Shown piece after piece: positions 27,083-36,242 of a stretch of 64,000 nucleotides of DNA. The notes under the pieces were generated by a model. The model was not told the origin of the DNA. It ran no database searches and worked only from the letters and a program-made list of their open reading frames with translations. This DNA is from Streptomyces viridochromogenes. GTDB lineage: Bacteria; Actinomycetota; Actinomycetes; Streptomycetales; Streptomycetaceae. The stretch spans positions 20,455-84,454 of the forward strand of contig NZ_LGUR01000257.1 in the NCBI RefSeq assembly GCF_001270495.1. The letters run 5' to 3'. Within the stretch, counting starts at the first letter, position 1. The number at the start of each line of letters is the position of its first letter. The translations under genes and the position numbers were made by a program.

Positions 27083-28120
27083 TCAGTTGGCCGCGCTGCC
27101 GGCCAGGTCGGAGAAGTACTCGCCGCGCTGCTCGGCGGTGAGGTGGCAGGCGGAGCCGCGTCCGTCGACGAGCTCCAGCAGCGGACGCTCCGACGAGCAC
27201 AGGCCGCCCTCGACCTTCTCGGCGAAGGTGCACCGCGGGTGGAAACGGCAGCCCGACGGCGGGTTCAGCAGCGACGGCGGCGAGCCCGGGATCGGGTTCA
27301 GCGGCACATCGACCGGGTGGTCCAGACTCGGCATGGAGCTCAGCAGGCCCCAGGTGTAGGGGTGCTGCGGGTCGCGCAGCACCTCCTTCTTCGTGCCGCG
27401 CTCCACGCACCGGCCGCCGTACATCACCAGCACGTCGTCCGCGATGTCGGCGATGACACCGAGGTCGTGCGTGATGAAGATGATCGCCGTGCCGAACTCC
27501 TTCTGGAGGTCCTTCAGGAGGTCCATGATCTGGGCCTGGACCGTCACGTCGAGGGCCGTGGTCGGCTCGTCGGCGATCAGCAGCTCGGGGTCGCAGACCA
27601 GCGCCATCGCGATCATCGCGCGCTGACGCATACCGCCGGAGAACTGGTGCGGGTAGTCGTCGACCCGGACCTCCGGCTGCGGGATACCGACCCGCTTCAG
27701 CATCTCGATGGCCCGGTCGCGTGCCGCCTTCTTGGAGCAGCCCGTGTGCTTGCGGTACGTCTCGCCGATCTGCTTGCCGATGGTGTGGTACGGCGACAGC
27801 GAGGTCAGCGCGTCCTGGAAGATCATCGACATCTTGTTGCCGCGGAGCTTCTCCAGCTTCCTCTCCGAGGCGCCGTTCAGCTCTTCGCCGTCCAGGGTGA
27901 TCGAGCCCTCGACCGTGGTGCTGTCCGGGTTGTGCAGGCCCAGGATGGTCAGGTTGGTGACCGACTTGCCGGACCCGGACTCGCCCACGATGCCCAGCGT
28001 CTTGCCGCGTACGAGGTCGAAGGACAGACCGTCGACGGCCTTGACGGTGCCGTCCTCGGTCGAGAAGTGCACCTTCAAGTCCTTGATGGAGAGGAAGGGC
28101 TGCTGATCGGTGCTCGTCAC
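27083..28120 (-). CDS. Oligopeptide ABC transporter ATPase, OppD/DppD type
   Basis: A 345-residue ATPase, the partner of the OppF-type protein. Walker [10 protein letters not shown]-loop MIFQDALTSL, signature [15 protein letters not shown], Walker [19 protein letters not shown] (D-loop intact) and switch His ITHDLGV are all visible. The C-terminal oligopeptide_HPY region has the usual CRFHPRC. The start is GTG, 48 bp after the permease gene. In the operon this should be the fully competent nucleotide-binding subunit. Confidence 0.9.
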   Translation of the reverse strand: MTSTDQQPFLSIKDLKVHFSTEDGTVKAVDGLSFDLVRGKTLGIVGESGSGKSVTNLTILGLHNPDSTTVEGSITLDGEELNGASERKLEKLRGNKMSMIFQDALTSLSPYHTIGKQIGETYRKHTGCSKKAARDRAIEMLKRVGIPQPEVRVDDYPHQFSGGMRQRAMIAMALVCDPELLIADEPTTALDVTVQAQIMDLLKDLQKEFGTAIIFITHDLGVIADIADDVLVMYGGRCVERGTKKEVLRDPQHPYTWGLLSSMPSLDHPVDVPLNPIPGSPPSLLNPPSGCRFHPRCTFAEKVEGGLCSSERPLLELVDGRGSACHLTAEQRGEYFSDLAGSAAN

Positions 28121-28168
28121 GGGGACGCTCCAGTGAGGGGTGATGCGGGGTAGCTGGTGGGGGCGGGG

Positions 28169-29149
28169 TCAGGCGAGCCTGATGCGTGGGTCGATGAGGG
28201 CGTAACAGGCGTCGACGACGATGTTGGCGAGGACCACGAAGGTGGCGGTGATCACCATCACCCCGAGGAGCATGGGCAGGTCGTTGTTGACCACGGACTT
28301 CAGGGAGAGCATGCCGATGCCCTGGATGCTGAAGGTCTTCTCGGTGATCATGCCGCCGCCGAGGAGGACGCCCACGTCGACGCCGAAGATGGTGACGATC
28401 GGTCCCATCGCGCCACGCCAGGCGAAGCGGAAGAACACGTTCGGACGGGACAGGCCCTTGGCCCGGGCCGTGCGGACGTAGTCCTCCTGGAGCTGCTCGA
28501 CCATCTGGGAGCGGGTCATACGGGTGTAGTTGGCGGTGAAGATCAGCGCCAGGATCAGCCAGGGCAGCAGCAGTCCGCCGAACCACTGGCCGGGGTTCTC
28601 GGTGAAGGGCGTGTATCCGGGCTGGTCCAGGACCTGCCACTGGTACACCAGGAGGTAGAGAGCCAGCGTGCCCACGAAGTAGATCTGCATCGACGAGGCG
28701 ACCAGCGAGGCGCTGCTGGCGATCTTGTCGAGGGGCTTGCCCTGCTTCAGGGCGGCCAGCATGCCGGTGCCGATACCGAAGATCAGGAACACCACGGCCG
28801 AGCCGAGGAAGAGGGAGAACGTCGTCGGGAACCGGTCGAGGATGGTGGCCAGGACGGGCTCGCGGTTGACGAAGGAGTAGCCGAGGCACGGCGCGTCGCA
28901 GTTACCGAAGCCCGGGTACTCGCGGCCGAGGAAGATGCCCGAGAGCCAGTGCCAGAACTGGACCGGCATCGGATCCGAGATCCCCATGTTGTGGCGGATC
29001 AGCTCCAGCGTCTCCGGGGTGCAGAGTTTGCCGCAGGCGATCCGGGCCGGGTCGCGCGGCACCGCGTAGAAGAGCATGAACGTGACCGCGCTGATGATCA
29101 GCAGCGTGATCACGGCGCCGAGGAGCCGGCGGACGAGAAAGCGAAGCAT
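28169..29149 (-). CDS. Oligopeptide ABC permease, OppB/DppB type
   Basis: A 326-residue inner-membrane permease beginning MLRFLVRRLLGAVITLL, the typical DppB start with an Arg-rich N-terminus and first transmembrane helix. The TM-PBP2 coupling loop reads RTARAKGLSRPNVFFRFAWR. A long extracellular segment with Cys residues (ACGKLCTPE and FGNCDAPCLGYS) follows helix 1. ATG 29149 is preferred to upstream starts because AGGAAAG precedes it and the upstream extension is Pro-rich junk. It lies between the binding protein and the ATPases. Confidence 0.9.
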   Translation of the reverse strand: MLRFLVRRLLGAVITLLIISAVTFMLFYAVPRDPARIACGKLCTPETLELIRHNMGISDPMPVQFWHWLSGIFLGREYPGFGNCDAPCLGYSFVNREPVLATILDRFPTTFSLFLGSAVVFLIFGIGTGMLAALKQGKPLDKIASSASLVASSMQIYFVGTLALYLLVYQWQVLDQPGYTPFTENPGQWFGGLLLPWLILALIFTANYTRMTRSQMVEQLQEDYVRTARAKGLSRPNVFFRFAWRGAMGPIVTIFGVDVGVLLGGGMITEKTFSIQGIGMLSLKSVVNNDLPMLLGVMVITATFVVLANIVVDACYALIDPRIRLA

Positions 29150-29271
29150 GGGGAGTGGCTTTCCTGGGAGGGCCGTCGTAAGGAGGGGCCGGACCGGGGT
29201 TTCCGGGGGCCACGGTGGACGAGCCGAGGGTGGGGCGGCACCGTGGCGCCGCCCCACCTCTCAGGTGTGGA

Positions 29272-31035
29272 TCAGGACTTGACGTACATCTTGTAGAGCA
29301 TGCTGCCGTCGAAGTTCGGGTCCATCTTGACGTTGCCGAGCTTGGAGCCGTGCATGTAGATGCGCTTCATGTACACATCGGGAACGAAGGCGGCGGTCTC
29401 GGTGACCTGCTTGTCCAGGGCGGCCCACATCTTGTTGGCCTTGTCCTGGTCGGTCTCGGCGGTCGCGGCCTTGATGGCGGCGTCGACGGCCGGGTCCTTC
29501 AGGTGCGAGTAGTTCTGGCCCTGGTCGACGACGTTCTTGCTGTCGAACAGCGGCTGGAACACGGAGTAACCGGTCGGCCAGTCGGAGGACCAGCCACCCC
29601 AGTACACGTCGAACTGGTTGTCGAGCTTGCCGACCTGGTCGTACCAGGTCGTGGAGTCGATGCCCTTGGTGACGACCTCGAAGCCGGCCGCCTTCAGGGC
29701 GTTCTCGACGACGACCTTGATCTTCGCCTGGGTCGGGTCGTTCTGGTAGGCGTAGACGACCTTGTAACCGGACTTGCCGGCCTTCTTCAGGATCTCCTTC
29801 GCGGCCTTCGGGTCGCCCGCCGGGTTCTTCAGCTTGCCCCAGACGTCCTGCGACTCGTAGCCGGCCACGAGCGGGCTCATGATGCCGGTCGCGTAGTCAC
29901 CGCGGACCGAGCCACCCTGCAGCTGACGGATCGCGGCGGTCGGCCAGGCCTTGATGATGGCCTCGCGGACGGACTTGTCCTTGACCCGGCCGGTGTTGAT
30001 CCAGTAGCAGCTGACGCCGTTGCCGAGCTGCGCGAAGACGCGGTCCTTGGCCTCGCTCTGCGCCTTCTGGATGCGCTCCTGCGGGATGGTGCGCCAGCTG
30101 GTGGCGTACTGGTCCTTGCCGGCGTCGGCGAGCAGACGGTCGATCGCCGTCAGCTGCTCGATGCCGAAGGTGAAGTCGAACTGGTCCGGGTAGGCGTTGC
30201 GGATCGGGTCCGTGGCCGGGTCCCAGTGCTCGTTGCGGACCAGCGTCATCGACTTGTCGGTGACGTGGGTCTTGACCCGGTAGGGGCCGTTGGAGACCGG
30301 CTTCTTGTCGTAGTCCTGCTTGGTGTCCTTCTTCACCGGGGTCGGCGCGTAGGAGTGCATCGCCATGACGTAGTTGAAGTCGGGACGCGCCTCGGAGAGG
30401 CGGAAGGTGATGGTCTTGCCGCTGGTCTCGATCGACTTCAGGTGCTTGCCGCCGTACGGGCCCGGGTACGACTTGCGGTACTCCGCCGAGCCGGTCAGCC
30501 AGGTCTGGACGTAGAAGGCGCCCTCGGTGATGAAGTTGGCGAAGCAGCGCTCGATGCCGTGGCGGACGTCGTCGACGGTGACGTCGGAGCCGTCCTCCCA
30601 CTTGATGCCGTCCTTCAGGGTGAAGGACCAGGTCTTGCCGCCGTCCTTCATGGTGCCCGTGTCGGTGGCGAGGTCGCCGACCAGCGTCTGGGAGCCGTCG
30701 TCCGCGATCTTGTAGCCGGTCAGGGTGCGGGAGAGCACCATCGCCGCGAGCGAGTTCCAGGCGTAGTAGATGCGCTGCGGGTCGAGGTGCGAGAAGTCGT
30801 CGTCGTTCAGAAGGTAGACCGTGCCGCCCTTCTTCGCGCCGGAGACCTCCGGGGCCGGGCCCTTGGAGTCCTCGGCGGTGCCGATCTTGACGACGGTCGC
30901 GTCGGCCTTGGCCGCATCCTGCTTGCCGCCACCGGTGTTGTTGGTGGAGTCGCCGCTGCTGCACGCGCTCAGCACGGAGCTCGACGCGGCCACAACGCCT
31001 GTGGCTATCAGGAAGTTTCTACGCGAGAAGGACAT
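29272..31035 (-). CDS. Peptide-binding lipoprotein, OppA/DppA type, with Tat-like signal
   Basis: A 587-residue family 5 extracellular solute-binding protein for peptide uptake. The signal peptide MSFSRRNFLIATGVVAA has a twin-arginine-like SRRNFL motif and ends in the lipobox LSAC, so it may be a Tat-exported lipoprotein. The mature part shows SBP_bac_5 features: YLLNDDDFSHLDPQRIYY, GVSCYWINTGR and a late WGGWSSDWPTG. It lies between the two permease genes, the order also found in bldK, a Streptomyces peptide importer needed for aerial growth. Confidence 0.88.
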   Translation of the reverse strand: MSFSRRNFLIATGVVAASSSVLSACSSGDSTNNTGGGKQDAAKADATVVKIGTAEDSKGPAPEVSGAKKGGTVYLLNDDDFSHLDPQRIYYAWNSLAAMVLSRTLTGYKIADDGSQTLVGDLATDTGTMKDGGKTWSFTLKDGIKWEDGSDVTVDDVRHGIERCFANFITEGAFYVQTWLTGSAEYRKSYPGPYGGKHLKSIETSGKTITFRLSEARPDFNYVMAMHSYAPTPVKKDTKQDYDKKPVSNGPYRVKTHVTDKSMTLVRNEHWDPATDPIRNAYPDQFDFTFGIEQLTAIDRLLADAGKDQYATSWRTIPQERIQKAQSEAKDRVFAQLGNGVSCYWINTGRVKDKSVREAIIKAWPTAAIRQLQGGSVRGDYATGIMSPLVAGYESQDVWGKLKNPAGDPKAAKEILKKAGKSGYKVVYAYQNDPTQAKIKVVVENALKAAGFEVVTKGIDSTTWYDQVGKLDNQFDVYWGGWSSDWPTGYSVFQPLFDSKNVVDQGQNYSHLKDPAVDAAIKAATAETDQDKANKMWAALDKQVTETAAFVPDVYMKRIYMHGSKLGNVKMDPNFDGSMLYKMYVKS

Positions 31036-31114
31036 CGCATCCTGCCTTCGAAATCAGAGTGATGAGAGAACCGGCACCCCGGCACCTTCGCCGAGGTCCT
31101 GAAATGAGCCGGAG

Positions 31115-32143
31115 TCAGCGCTTGGTCTTCGGGTCGAGCGCGTCGCGCACCGAGTCACCGAGGAGGTTGAACGCCAGGACGAAGATCACCATGGACAGGC
31201 CCGGGAAGAGCAGGAAGGTGATGTCGTCCTGGTAGACCTGGGCTGCCTGGCCGATCATGACGCCCCAGTCCGGAGTCGGATCCTGGATGCCGACGCCGAG
31301 GAAGGCGAGACCGGCCTCGACGGTGACCATGTTCGGCAGGGTGAGGGTCGCCTGGATCAGGATCGGCGTCCAGAGATTGGGCAGCAGTTCCTTGAAGATG
31401 ATGCGCACCGGAGACGCGCCTGTGACCTTGGCGGCCTCGACGAACTCCCGCTCGCGCAGGGCCAGTACCTGGCCGCGCAGCAGTCGGGCGATGGAGGCCC
31501 AGCCGAAGACGGTGAGCAGGCCGATGAGGCAGACGACGGTGAGCCAGACCGGAGTGTTCTCCTCGGGCGACACGAACAGGGCGAGCACCACGGGGGTGAA
31601 GGCCACGAAGAACAGCTGCGACGGGAAGGCCAGCAGGACGTCGATGACCCGGCCGATGAACCAGTCCGTCTTGCCGCCCACGTATCCAGCGGTGACACCG
31701 ATGGTCACACCGACGATCACGACGAGGAGCGTGATGGCCGTGCAGATGAGCAGGGAGTTGCGGATGCCGTAGAGCAGGAAGGTGAAGAGGTCGCGGCCGA
31801 GCCGGGGCTCGATGCCGAACCAGAACTCGCCGTCGATCCCGCCGTTGGGCTTCACGGGGAAGCCGTTGTCGCCCAGCAGGCCGGGCGTGTTCAGCCCGTA
31901 CGTCGTGTACGGGTCCTTGCCGTACAGGTTGGCTATGAGTGGCGCGCACAGCGCGACCACGAAGAAGAAGATCACGACGCATGCCGAGATCACGCCCGTG
32001 CGGTCCCGCTTGAAACGACGCCAAGCCAGCTGTCCCGGGGACTTGCTCTCGTTGCCCGAGTTGGCGGGAGAAGTGATCGACTTCTCGGCGCTGTCGTCGG
32101 TCACCTCAAGCGGGGCAGCCGTTGATGGAGTTGGGGGGGTCAT
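31115..32143 (-). CDS. Oligopeptide ABC permease, OppC/DppC type
   Basis: First gene of the leftward operon, 342 residues. The N-terminus carries a long polar cytoplasmic stretch before helix 1 (GVISACVVIFFFVVALCAPLIA), as is usual for DppC. The coupling loop EAAKVTGASPVRIIFKELLPN and the C-terminal LGDSVRDALDPK are characteristic. The promoter should lie in the 497-bp divergent spacer. Operon order (C, A, B, D, F types) equals bldKA-E; orientation relative to the second importer differs from what I recall in S. coelicolor, so the bldK name is not assigned. Confidence 0.9.
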   Translation of the reverse strand: MTPPTPSTAAPLEVTDDSAEKSITSPANSGNESKSPGQLAWRRFKRDRTGVISACVVIFFFVVALCAPLIANLYGKDPYTTYGLNTPGLLGDNGFPVKPNGGIDGEFWFGIEPRLGRDLFTFLLYGIRNSLLICTAITLLVVIVGVTIGVTAGYVGGKTDWFIGRVIDVLLAFPSQLFFVAFTPVVLALFVSPEENTPVWLTVVCLIGLLTVFGWASIARLLRGQVLALREREFVEAAKVTGASPVRIIFKELLPNLWTPILIQATLTLPNMVTVEAGLAFLGVGIQDPTPDWGVMIGQAAQVYQDDITFLLFPGLSMVIFVLAFNLLGDSVRDALDPKTKR

Positions 32144-32640
32144 GGTGCTCCTGGCCCAAGGGAGGGTCTGATGACTCCGCAGGGCACGCTCCCCTACGGG
32201 CTACGCCGGACTTTTTCAACGCAATTCATTCAAGGTCAATAAATTCTCGGCCGACTTGGTTGTCTCTTTACGTTCTTTACCCTGCCTTGACCATTCCGTA
32301 GCTACGCGGGTAGCGCAACGTGATTGAGTTGTGCCTTGACTCGGACTAACTGGACTATTCGGGCAACAAGTTCGATATGCGGACGGCTCCGTATCGAAAT
32401 GTGTACATCCAGCGGTCCTAATCCAACGGTTCGGCATCGGATCGCGAAGATCCATTGCGCCCTACATGGAAGATCCATCGGGTCGGATGGGAGAAGTCCG
32501 TTTCGTCGCTCGCGGGGGAGTGGCGCGGGTTCGTGCATCTGGATGGTGTGTTGCTCCATTGGCCGGAGTCCGTGTGCACTATGCGGCTTTTGACTCGATA
32601 TTGGCCCGTAACGGATCACCACCGGAGGAGGAGGCACTCC
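32144..32640. promoter_or_regulatory. Divergent spacer between two peptide importers
   Basis: This 497-bp spacer is AT-rich for the window (about 32210-32400) and must hold promoters for both operons. It contains a hairpin with 7-bp outer arms TTCGATA/TATCGAA (32371-32377 and 32392-32398) and a 4-bp inner stem, and two direct copies of GAAGATCCAT 23 bp apart (32446-32455 and 32469-32478). TTGACT at 32336-32341 could be a rightward -35, but no clean -10 follows. The rightward gene has a strong GGAGGAGGA ribosome site near 32625. Confidence 0.55.
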
Positions 32641-34275
32641 ATGCGTGGAGCCACGCACGCCAGATGGGCCGCGAGCGCGGTGGCGGTCGCGCTCGCCGCG
32701 ACGGCCTGCGGAGGCGGGAGTGACGGCGGGGAGGGCAGCGGTGGCGTCGGCGCGGTGCTGAGCTCCTCGTGGACCGATCCGCAGAACCCGCTGGAGCCGG
32801 CCAACACCAACGAGGTGCAGGGCGGCAAGGTGCTTTCCATGATCTTCCGGGGGCTGAAGCAGTACAACCCGAAGACCGGTGCCGCCGAGGACATGCTCGC
32901 CGAGAAGATCGAGACCTCCGACTCGCGGAACTACACGATCACCGTCAAGGACGGCTGGACCTTCAGCGACGGCGAGAAGGTCACCGCCAAGTCCTTCGTG
33001 GACGCCTGGAACTACGGGGCGAGCCTGAGGAACAACCAGAAGAACGCCTACTTCTTCAGCTACATCGCGGGCTACGACCAGGTCCACCCGGAGAAGGGCG
33101 AGCAGCGCGCCGACACCATGTCCGGACTGAAGGTGGTCGACGAGCGGACCTTCACCGTCCGGCTCAGCCAGAAGTTCTCCAGCTTCCCCGACACGCTCGG
33201 CTACAACGCCTTCGTGCCGCTGCCGCGCGCGTTCTACGACGACCACGCCGGCTGGCTGGCCAAGCCCGTCGGCAACGGCCCCTACGCCGTCGAGTCGTAC
33301 ACCAAGGGCTCCGAGATGCGCCTGACGAAGTGGGACGCCTACCCGGGCCCGGACGCGGCGCGCAACGGCGGCGTCACCCTCAAGGTCTACACGGACAACA
33401 ACACCGCCTACACCGACCTGATGGCCGGCAACCTCGACCTGGTCGACGACGTTCCGGCCCAGCAGCTGAAGAACGTCCGCAGCGACCTCGGCGACCGCTA
33501 CCTCAACACCCCGGCCGGCATCATCCAGACCCTGGCCTTCCCCCACTACGACAAGGAATGGAACACGGCCGGCTCGGTCAGCGTCCGCAAGGGACTCTCC
33601 CGGGCGATCGACCGCGAGCAGATCACCGCCACCATCTTCCACAAGACCCGCACCCCCGCCACCGACTGGACCTCACCCGTCCTCGGCAAGGACGGCGGCT
33701 ACAAGGAGGGGCTGTGCGGTGAGTGGTGCCGGTACGACGCCGCCGCGGCGAAGAAGCTGATCAAGGCGGGCGGCGGGCTGCCCGGCGGCCAGGTGAAGAT
33801 CACGTACAACGCGGACACCGGCTCCCACAAGCTGTGGGTGGACGCCGTCTGCAACTCCATCAACAACGCCCTGGGCAACGACCGGGCCTGCGTCGGCAAC
33901 CCGATCGGCACCTTCGCCGACTTCCGCAGCAAGAGCACGACCCAGAAGCTCTCCGGACCCTTCCGGGCGGGCTGGCAGATGGACTACCCGCTCACCCAGA
34001 ACTTCCTCCAGCCGCTCTACTACACCAACGCCTCCTCCAACGACGGCAAGTGGTCGAGCGAGAAGTTCGACAGGCTCGTCGACGAGGCGAACGCCGAGAC
34101 GAACCCCGCCAAGGCCGTGGAGATGTTCCAGCAGGCCGAGGAGGTCGTCCGGGACAACATGGCCGCCATCCCGCTCTGGTACCAGAACGGCAGCGCCGGC
34201 TGGTCCCCGCGGCTGTCGAACGTGGCCCTCAACCCGTTCAGCGTCCCCGTCTACGACCAGATCAAGGTCGGCTGA
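32641..34275 (+). CDS. Peptide-binding lipoprotein, OppA type (second importer)
   Basis: A 544-residue solute-binding protein heading the rightward importer. The signal peptide ends at a Cys in the lipobox AATAC, followed by a Gly/Ser/Asp spacer. SBP_bac_5 features include LSSSWTDPQNPLEPANTNEV near the mature N-terminus, GWTFSDGEKVTAKSFVDAW and the late GWQMDYPLTQNFL. The ATG at 32641 is chosen for the GGAGGAGGA site 8 nt upstream; the open frame extends further but without one. It is not closely similar to the binding protein of the leftward operon, so ligands probably differ. Confidence 0.92.
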   Translation: MRGATHARWAASAVAVALAATACGGGSDGGEGSGGVGAVLSSSWTDPQNPLEPANTNEVQGGKVLSMIFRGLKQYNPKTGAAEDMLAEKIETSDSRNYTITVKDGWTFSDGEKVTAKSFVDAWNYGASLRNNQKNAYFFSYIAGYDQVHPEKGEQRADTMSGLKVVDERTFTVRLSQKFSSFPDTLGYNAFVPLPRAFYDDHAGWLAKPVGNGPYAVESYTKGSEMRLTKWDAYPGPDAARNGGVTLKVYTDNNTAYTDLMAGNLDLVDDVPAQQLKNVRSDLGDRYLNTPAGIIQTLAFPHYDKEWNTAGSVSVRKGLSRAIDREQITATIFHKTRTPATDWTSPVLGKDGGYKEGLCGEWCRYDAAAAKKLIKAGGGLPGGQVKITYNADTGSHKLWVDAVCNSINNALGNDRACVGNPIGTFADFRSKSTTQKLSGPFRAGWQMDYPLTQNFLQPLYYTNASSNDGKWSSEKFDRLVDEANAETNPAKAVEMFQQAEEVVRDNMAAIPLWYQNGSAGWSPRLSNVALNPFSVPVYDQIKVG

Positions 34276-34282
34276 GCCCGCC

Positions 34283-35206
34283 ATGGGGCGGTACGTCGTC
34301 CGGCGCCTGCTGCAGATGGTCCCGGTGTTCATCGGGGCCACCATGCTGATCTTCCTCATGGTCAACGTGATGGGCGACCCCGTCGCGGGCCTGTGCGGCG
34401 ACCGGCAGTGCGACGCGGCGACCGCCGCCCAGCTGCGGAAGGAGTTCGGCCTCGACAAGCCCGTGTGGCAGCAGTACCTGACCTATATGGCGAACGTCTT
34501 CACCGGAGACTTCGGTACGGCGTTCAACGGTCAGGAAGTCACCGAGCTGATGTCGACGGCCTTCCCGGTCACCTTCCGGCTCACCGTCGTCGCGATCCTC
34601 TTCGAGATCGTCATCGGGATCACGCTGGGCGTCCTCACCGGCCTGCGCCGCGGCCGCCCCGTCGACACCGGCGTCCTGCTGCTCACCCTGGTCGTCATCT
34701 CCGTCCCCACCTTCGTCACCGGCCTGCTCCTCCAACTGCTGCTCGGCGTGGAGTGGGGCTGGATCCGCCCCTCCGTCTCCCCGGCCGCCCCCTTCGGCGA
34801 GCTGCTCCTCCCCGGCCTCGTGCTGGCCTCGGTCTCCCTGGCGTACGTCACCCGCCTGACCCGCACGTCCATCGCGGAGAACCGGCGTTCCGACTACGTC
34901 CGCACGGCGATCGCGAAGGGCCTGCCCAGACACCGGGTCGTCACGCGCCACCTGCTCCGCAACTCCCTCATCCCCGTCGTCACCTTCATCGGCGCCGACA
35001 TCGGCTTCCTCATGGGCGGCGCGATCGTCACCGAGCGGATCTTCAACATCCACGGCGTCGGCTTCCAGCTCTACCAGGGCATCCTGCGCCAGAACACCCA
35101 GACGGTCGTCGGCTTCGTGACGGTCCTGGTCCTCGTCTTCCTCCTCTGCAACCTGGTCGTCGACCTCCTGTACGCCGTACTCGACCCGAGGATCCGCTAT
35201 GCCTGA
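34283..35206 (+). CDS. Oligopeptide ABC permease, DppB type (second importer)
   Basis: A 307-residue permease starting MGRYVVRRLLQMVPVFIGATML. The coupling loop is RTAIAKGLPRHRVVTRHLLRN. The extracellular segment after helix 1 contains two Cys residues in GLCGDRQCD. The ATG lies 7 bp after the binding-protein stop, and its own stop overlaps the next permease by 8 bp. All hydrophobic segments expected of a six-helix TM-PBP2 protein are present. Confidence 0.92.
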   Translation: MGRYVVRRLLQMVPVFIGATMLIFLMVNVMGDPVAGLCGDRQCDAATAAQLRKEFGLDKPVWQQYLTYMANVFTGDFGTAFNGQEVTELMSTAFPVTFRLTVVAILFEIVIGITLGVLTGLRRGRPVDTGVLLLTLVVISVPTFVTGLLLQLLLGVEWGWIRPSVSPAAPFGELLLPGLVLASVSLAYVTRLTRTSIAENRRSDYVRTAIAKGLPRHRVVTRHLLRNSLIPVVTFIGADIGFLMGGAIVTERIFNIHGVGFQLYQGILRQNTQTVVGFVTVLVLVFLLCNLVVDLLYAVLDPRIRYA

Positions 35207-36242
35207 GCAGCCGTTCCAGTCCGAGGGCGCGGGCGCCGTCGCCGGCAGCGGGGGCACGGGCGGCGCGATGCACCTGGCCGCGAGCGAGGCGGAGGCCCTT
35301 GAGCGACACCCGCCACCCCTCTCCGGCGGACCGCGGAACACCACCCCCGAGGCCCCGGACCCCTCGGCCCCCTACGCCTCCGCCACCTCCGCCGACCGGC
35401 CCCGCAGCCTCTGGTCCGACGCCTGGCGCGACCTGCGCCGCAACCCGGTCTTCATCGTCTCGGCGCTGATCATTCTCTTCCTGCTGGTCATCTCCCTGTG
35501 GCCCTCGGCGATCGCCTCCGGCAGCCCCCTCAAGTGCGACCTCGCCAAGGCCCAGCAGGGCTCCGGGCCCGGCCATCCCTTCGGCTACGACGGCCAGGGC
35601 TGCGACGTCTACACGCGCACGGTCTACGGCGCCCGTACGTCCGTCGCCGTCGGTGTCTGCGCCACGCTCGGGGTCGCGGTCCTCGGCTCGGTGCTGGGGG
35701 CACTGGCCGGCTTCTTCGGCGGCCTGTGGGACTCGGTCCTCTCCCGCGTCACCGACGTCTTCTTCGCGATCCCGGTGATCCTCGGCGGACTGGTCCTCCT
35801 CTCCGTGGTGACCAGCAACAGCATCTGGCCGGTCATCGGCTTCATCGTGCTGCTCGGCTGGCCCCAGATCTCCCGCATCGCCCGCGGCGCGGTCATCACC
35901 GCCCGGCAGAACGACTACGTCCAGGCCGCCCGGGCCCTGGGCGCCTCCAACTCCCGCATCCTGCTCCGCCACATCGCGCCCAACGCCGTGGCCCCGGTGA
36001 TCGTGGTGGCGACCATCGCCCTGGGCACCTACATCGCCCTGGAGGCGACCCTGTCGTATCTGGGCGTGGGCCTGAAACCCCCGAGCGTCTCCTGGGGCAT
36101 CGACATCTCCGCGGCCTCCCCCTACATCCGCAACGCCCCCCACGCCCTCCTGTGGCCCTCGGGCGCCCTGGCCATCACCGTCCTGGCCTTCATCATGCTG
36201 GGCGACGCGGTACGCGACGCCCTCGACCCGAAGCTGAGGTGA
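35199..36242 (+). CDS. Oligopeptide ABC permease, DppC type (second importer)
   Basis: A 347-residue permease with a Pro/Ala-rich cytoplasmic N-terminus of about 80 residues before helix 1 (FIVSALIILFLLVISLW). The coupling loop is QAARALGASNSRILLRHIAPN, and the end reads LGDAVRDALDPKLR. It overlaps the preceding permease by 8 bp. The last 27 bp plus the first base of the spacer recur 449 bp downstream as an imperfect direct repeat just before the ATPase gene, indicating a rearrangement here. Confidence 0.92.
   Translation: MPEQPFQSEGAGAVAGSGGTGGAMHLAASEAEALERHPPPLSGGPRNTTPEAPDPSAPYASATSADRPRSLWSDAWRDLRRNPVFIVSALIILFLLVISLWPSAIASGSPLKCDLAKAQQGSGPGHPFGYDGQGCDVYTRTVYGARTSVAVGVCATLGVAVLGSVLGALAGFFGGLWDSVLSRVTDVFFAIPVILGGLVLLSVVTSNSIWPVIGFIVLLGWPQISRIARGAVITARQNDYVQAARALGASNSRILLRHIAPNAVAPVIVVATIALGTYIALEATLSYLGVGLKPPSVSWGIDISAASPYIRNAPHALLWPSGALAITVLAFIMLGDAVRDALDPKLR

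Noticed and set aside
27057..28889. Upstream extension of the OppF-type frame to 28889 (948 codons)
   Set aside because: The extra part is antiparallel-frame translation through the OppD and OppB genes; ATG 27056 gives the expected ATPase length.
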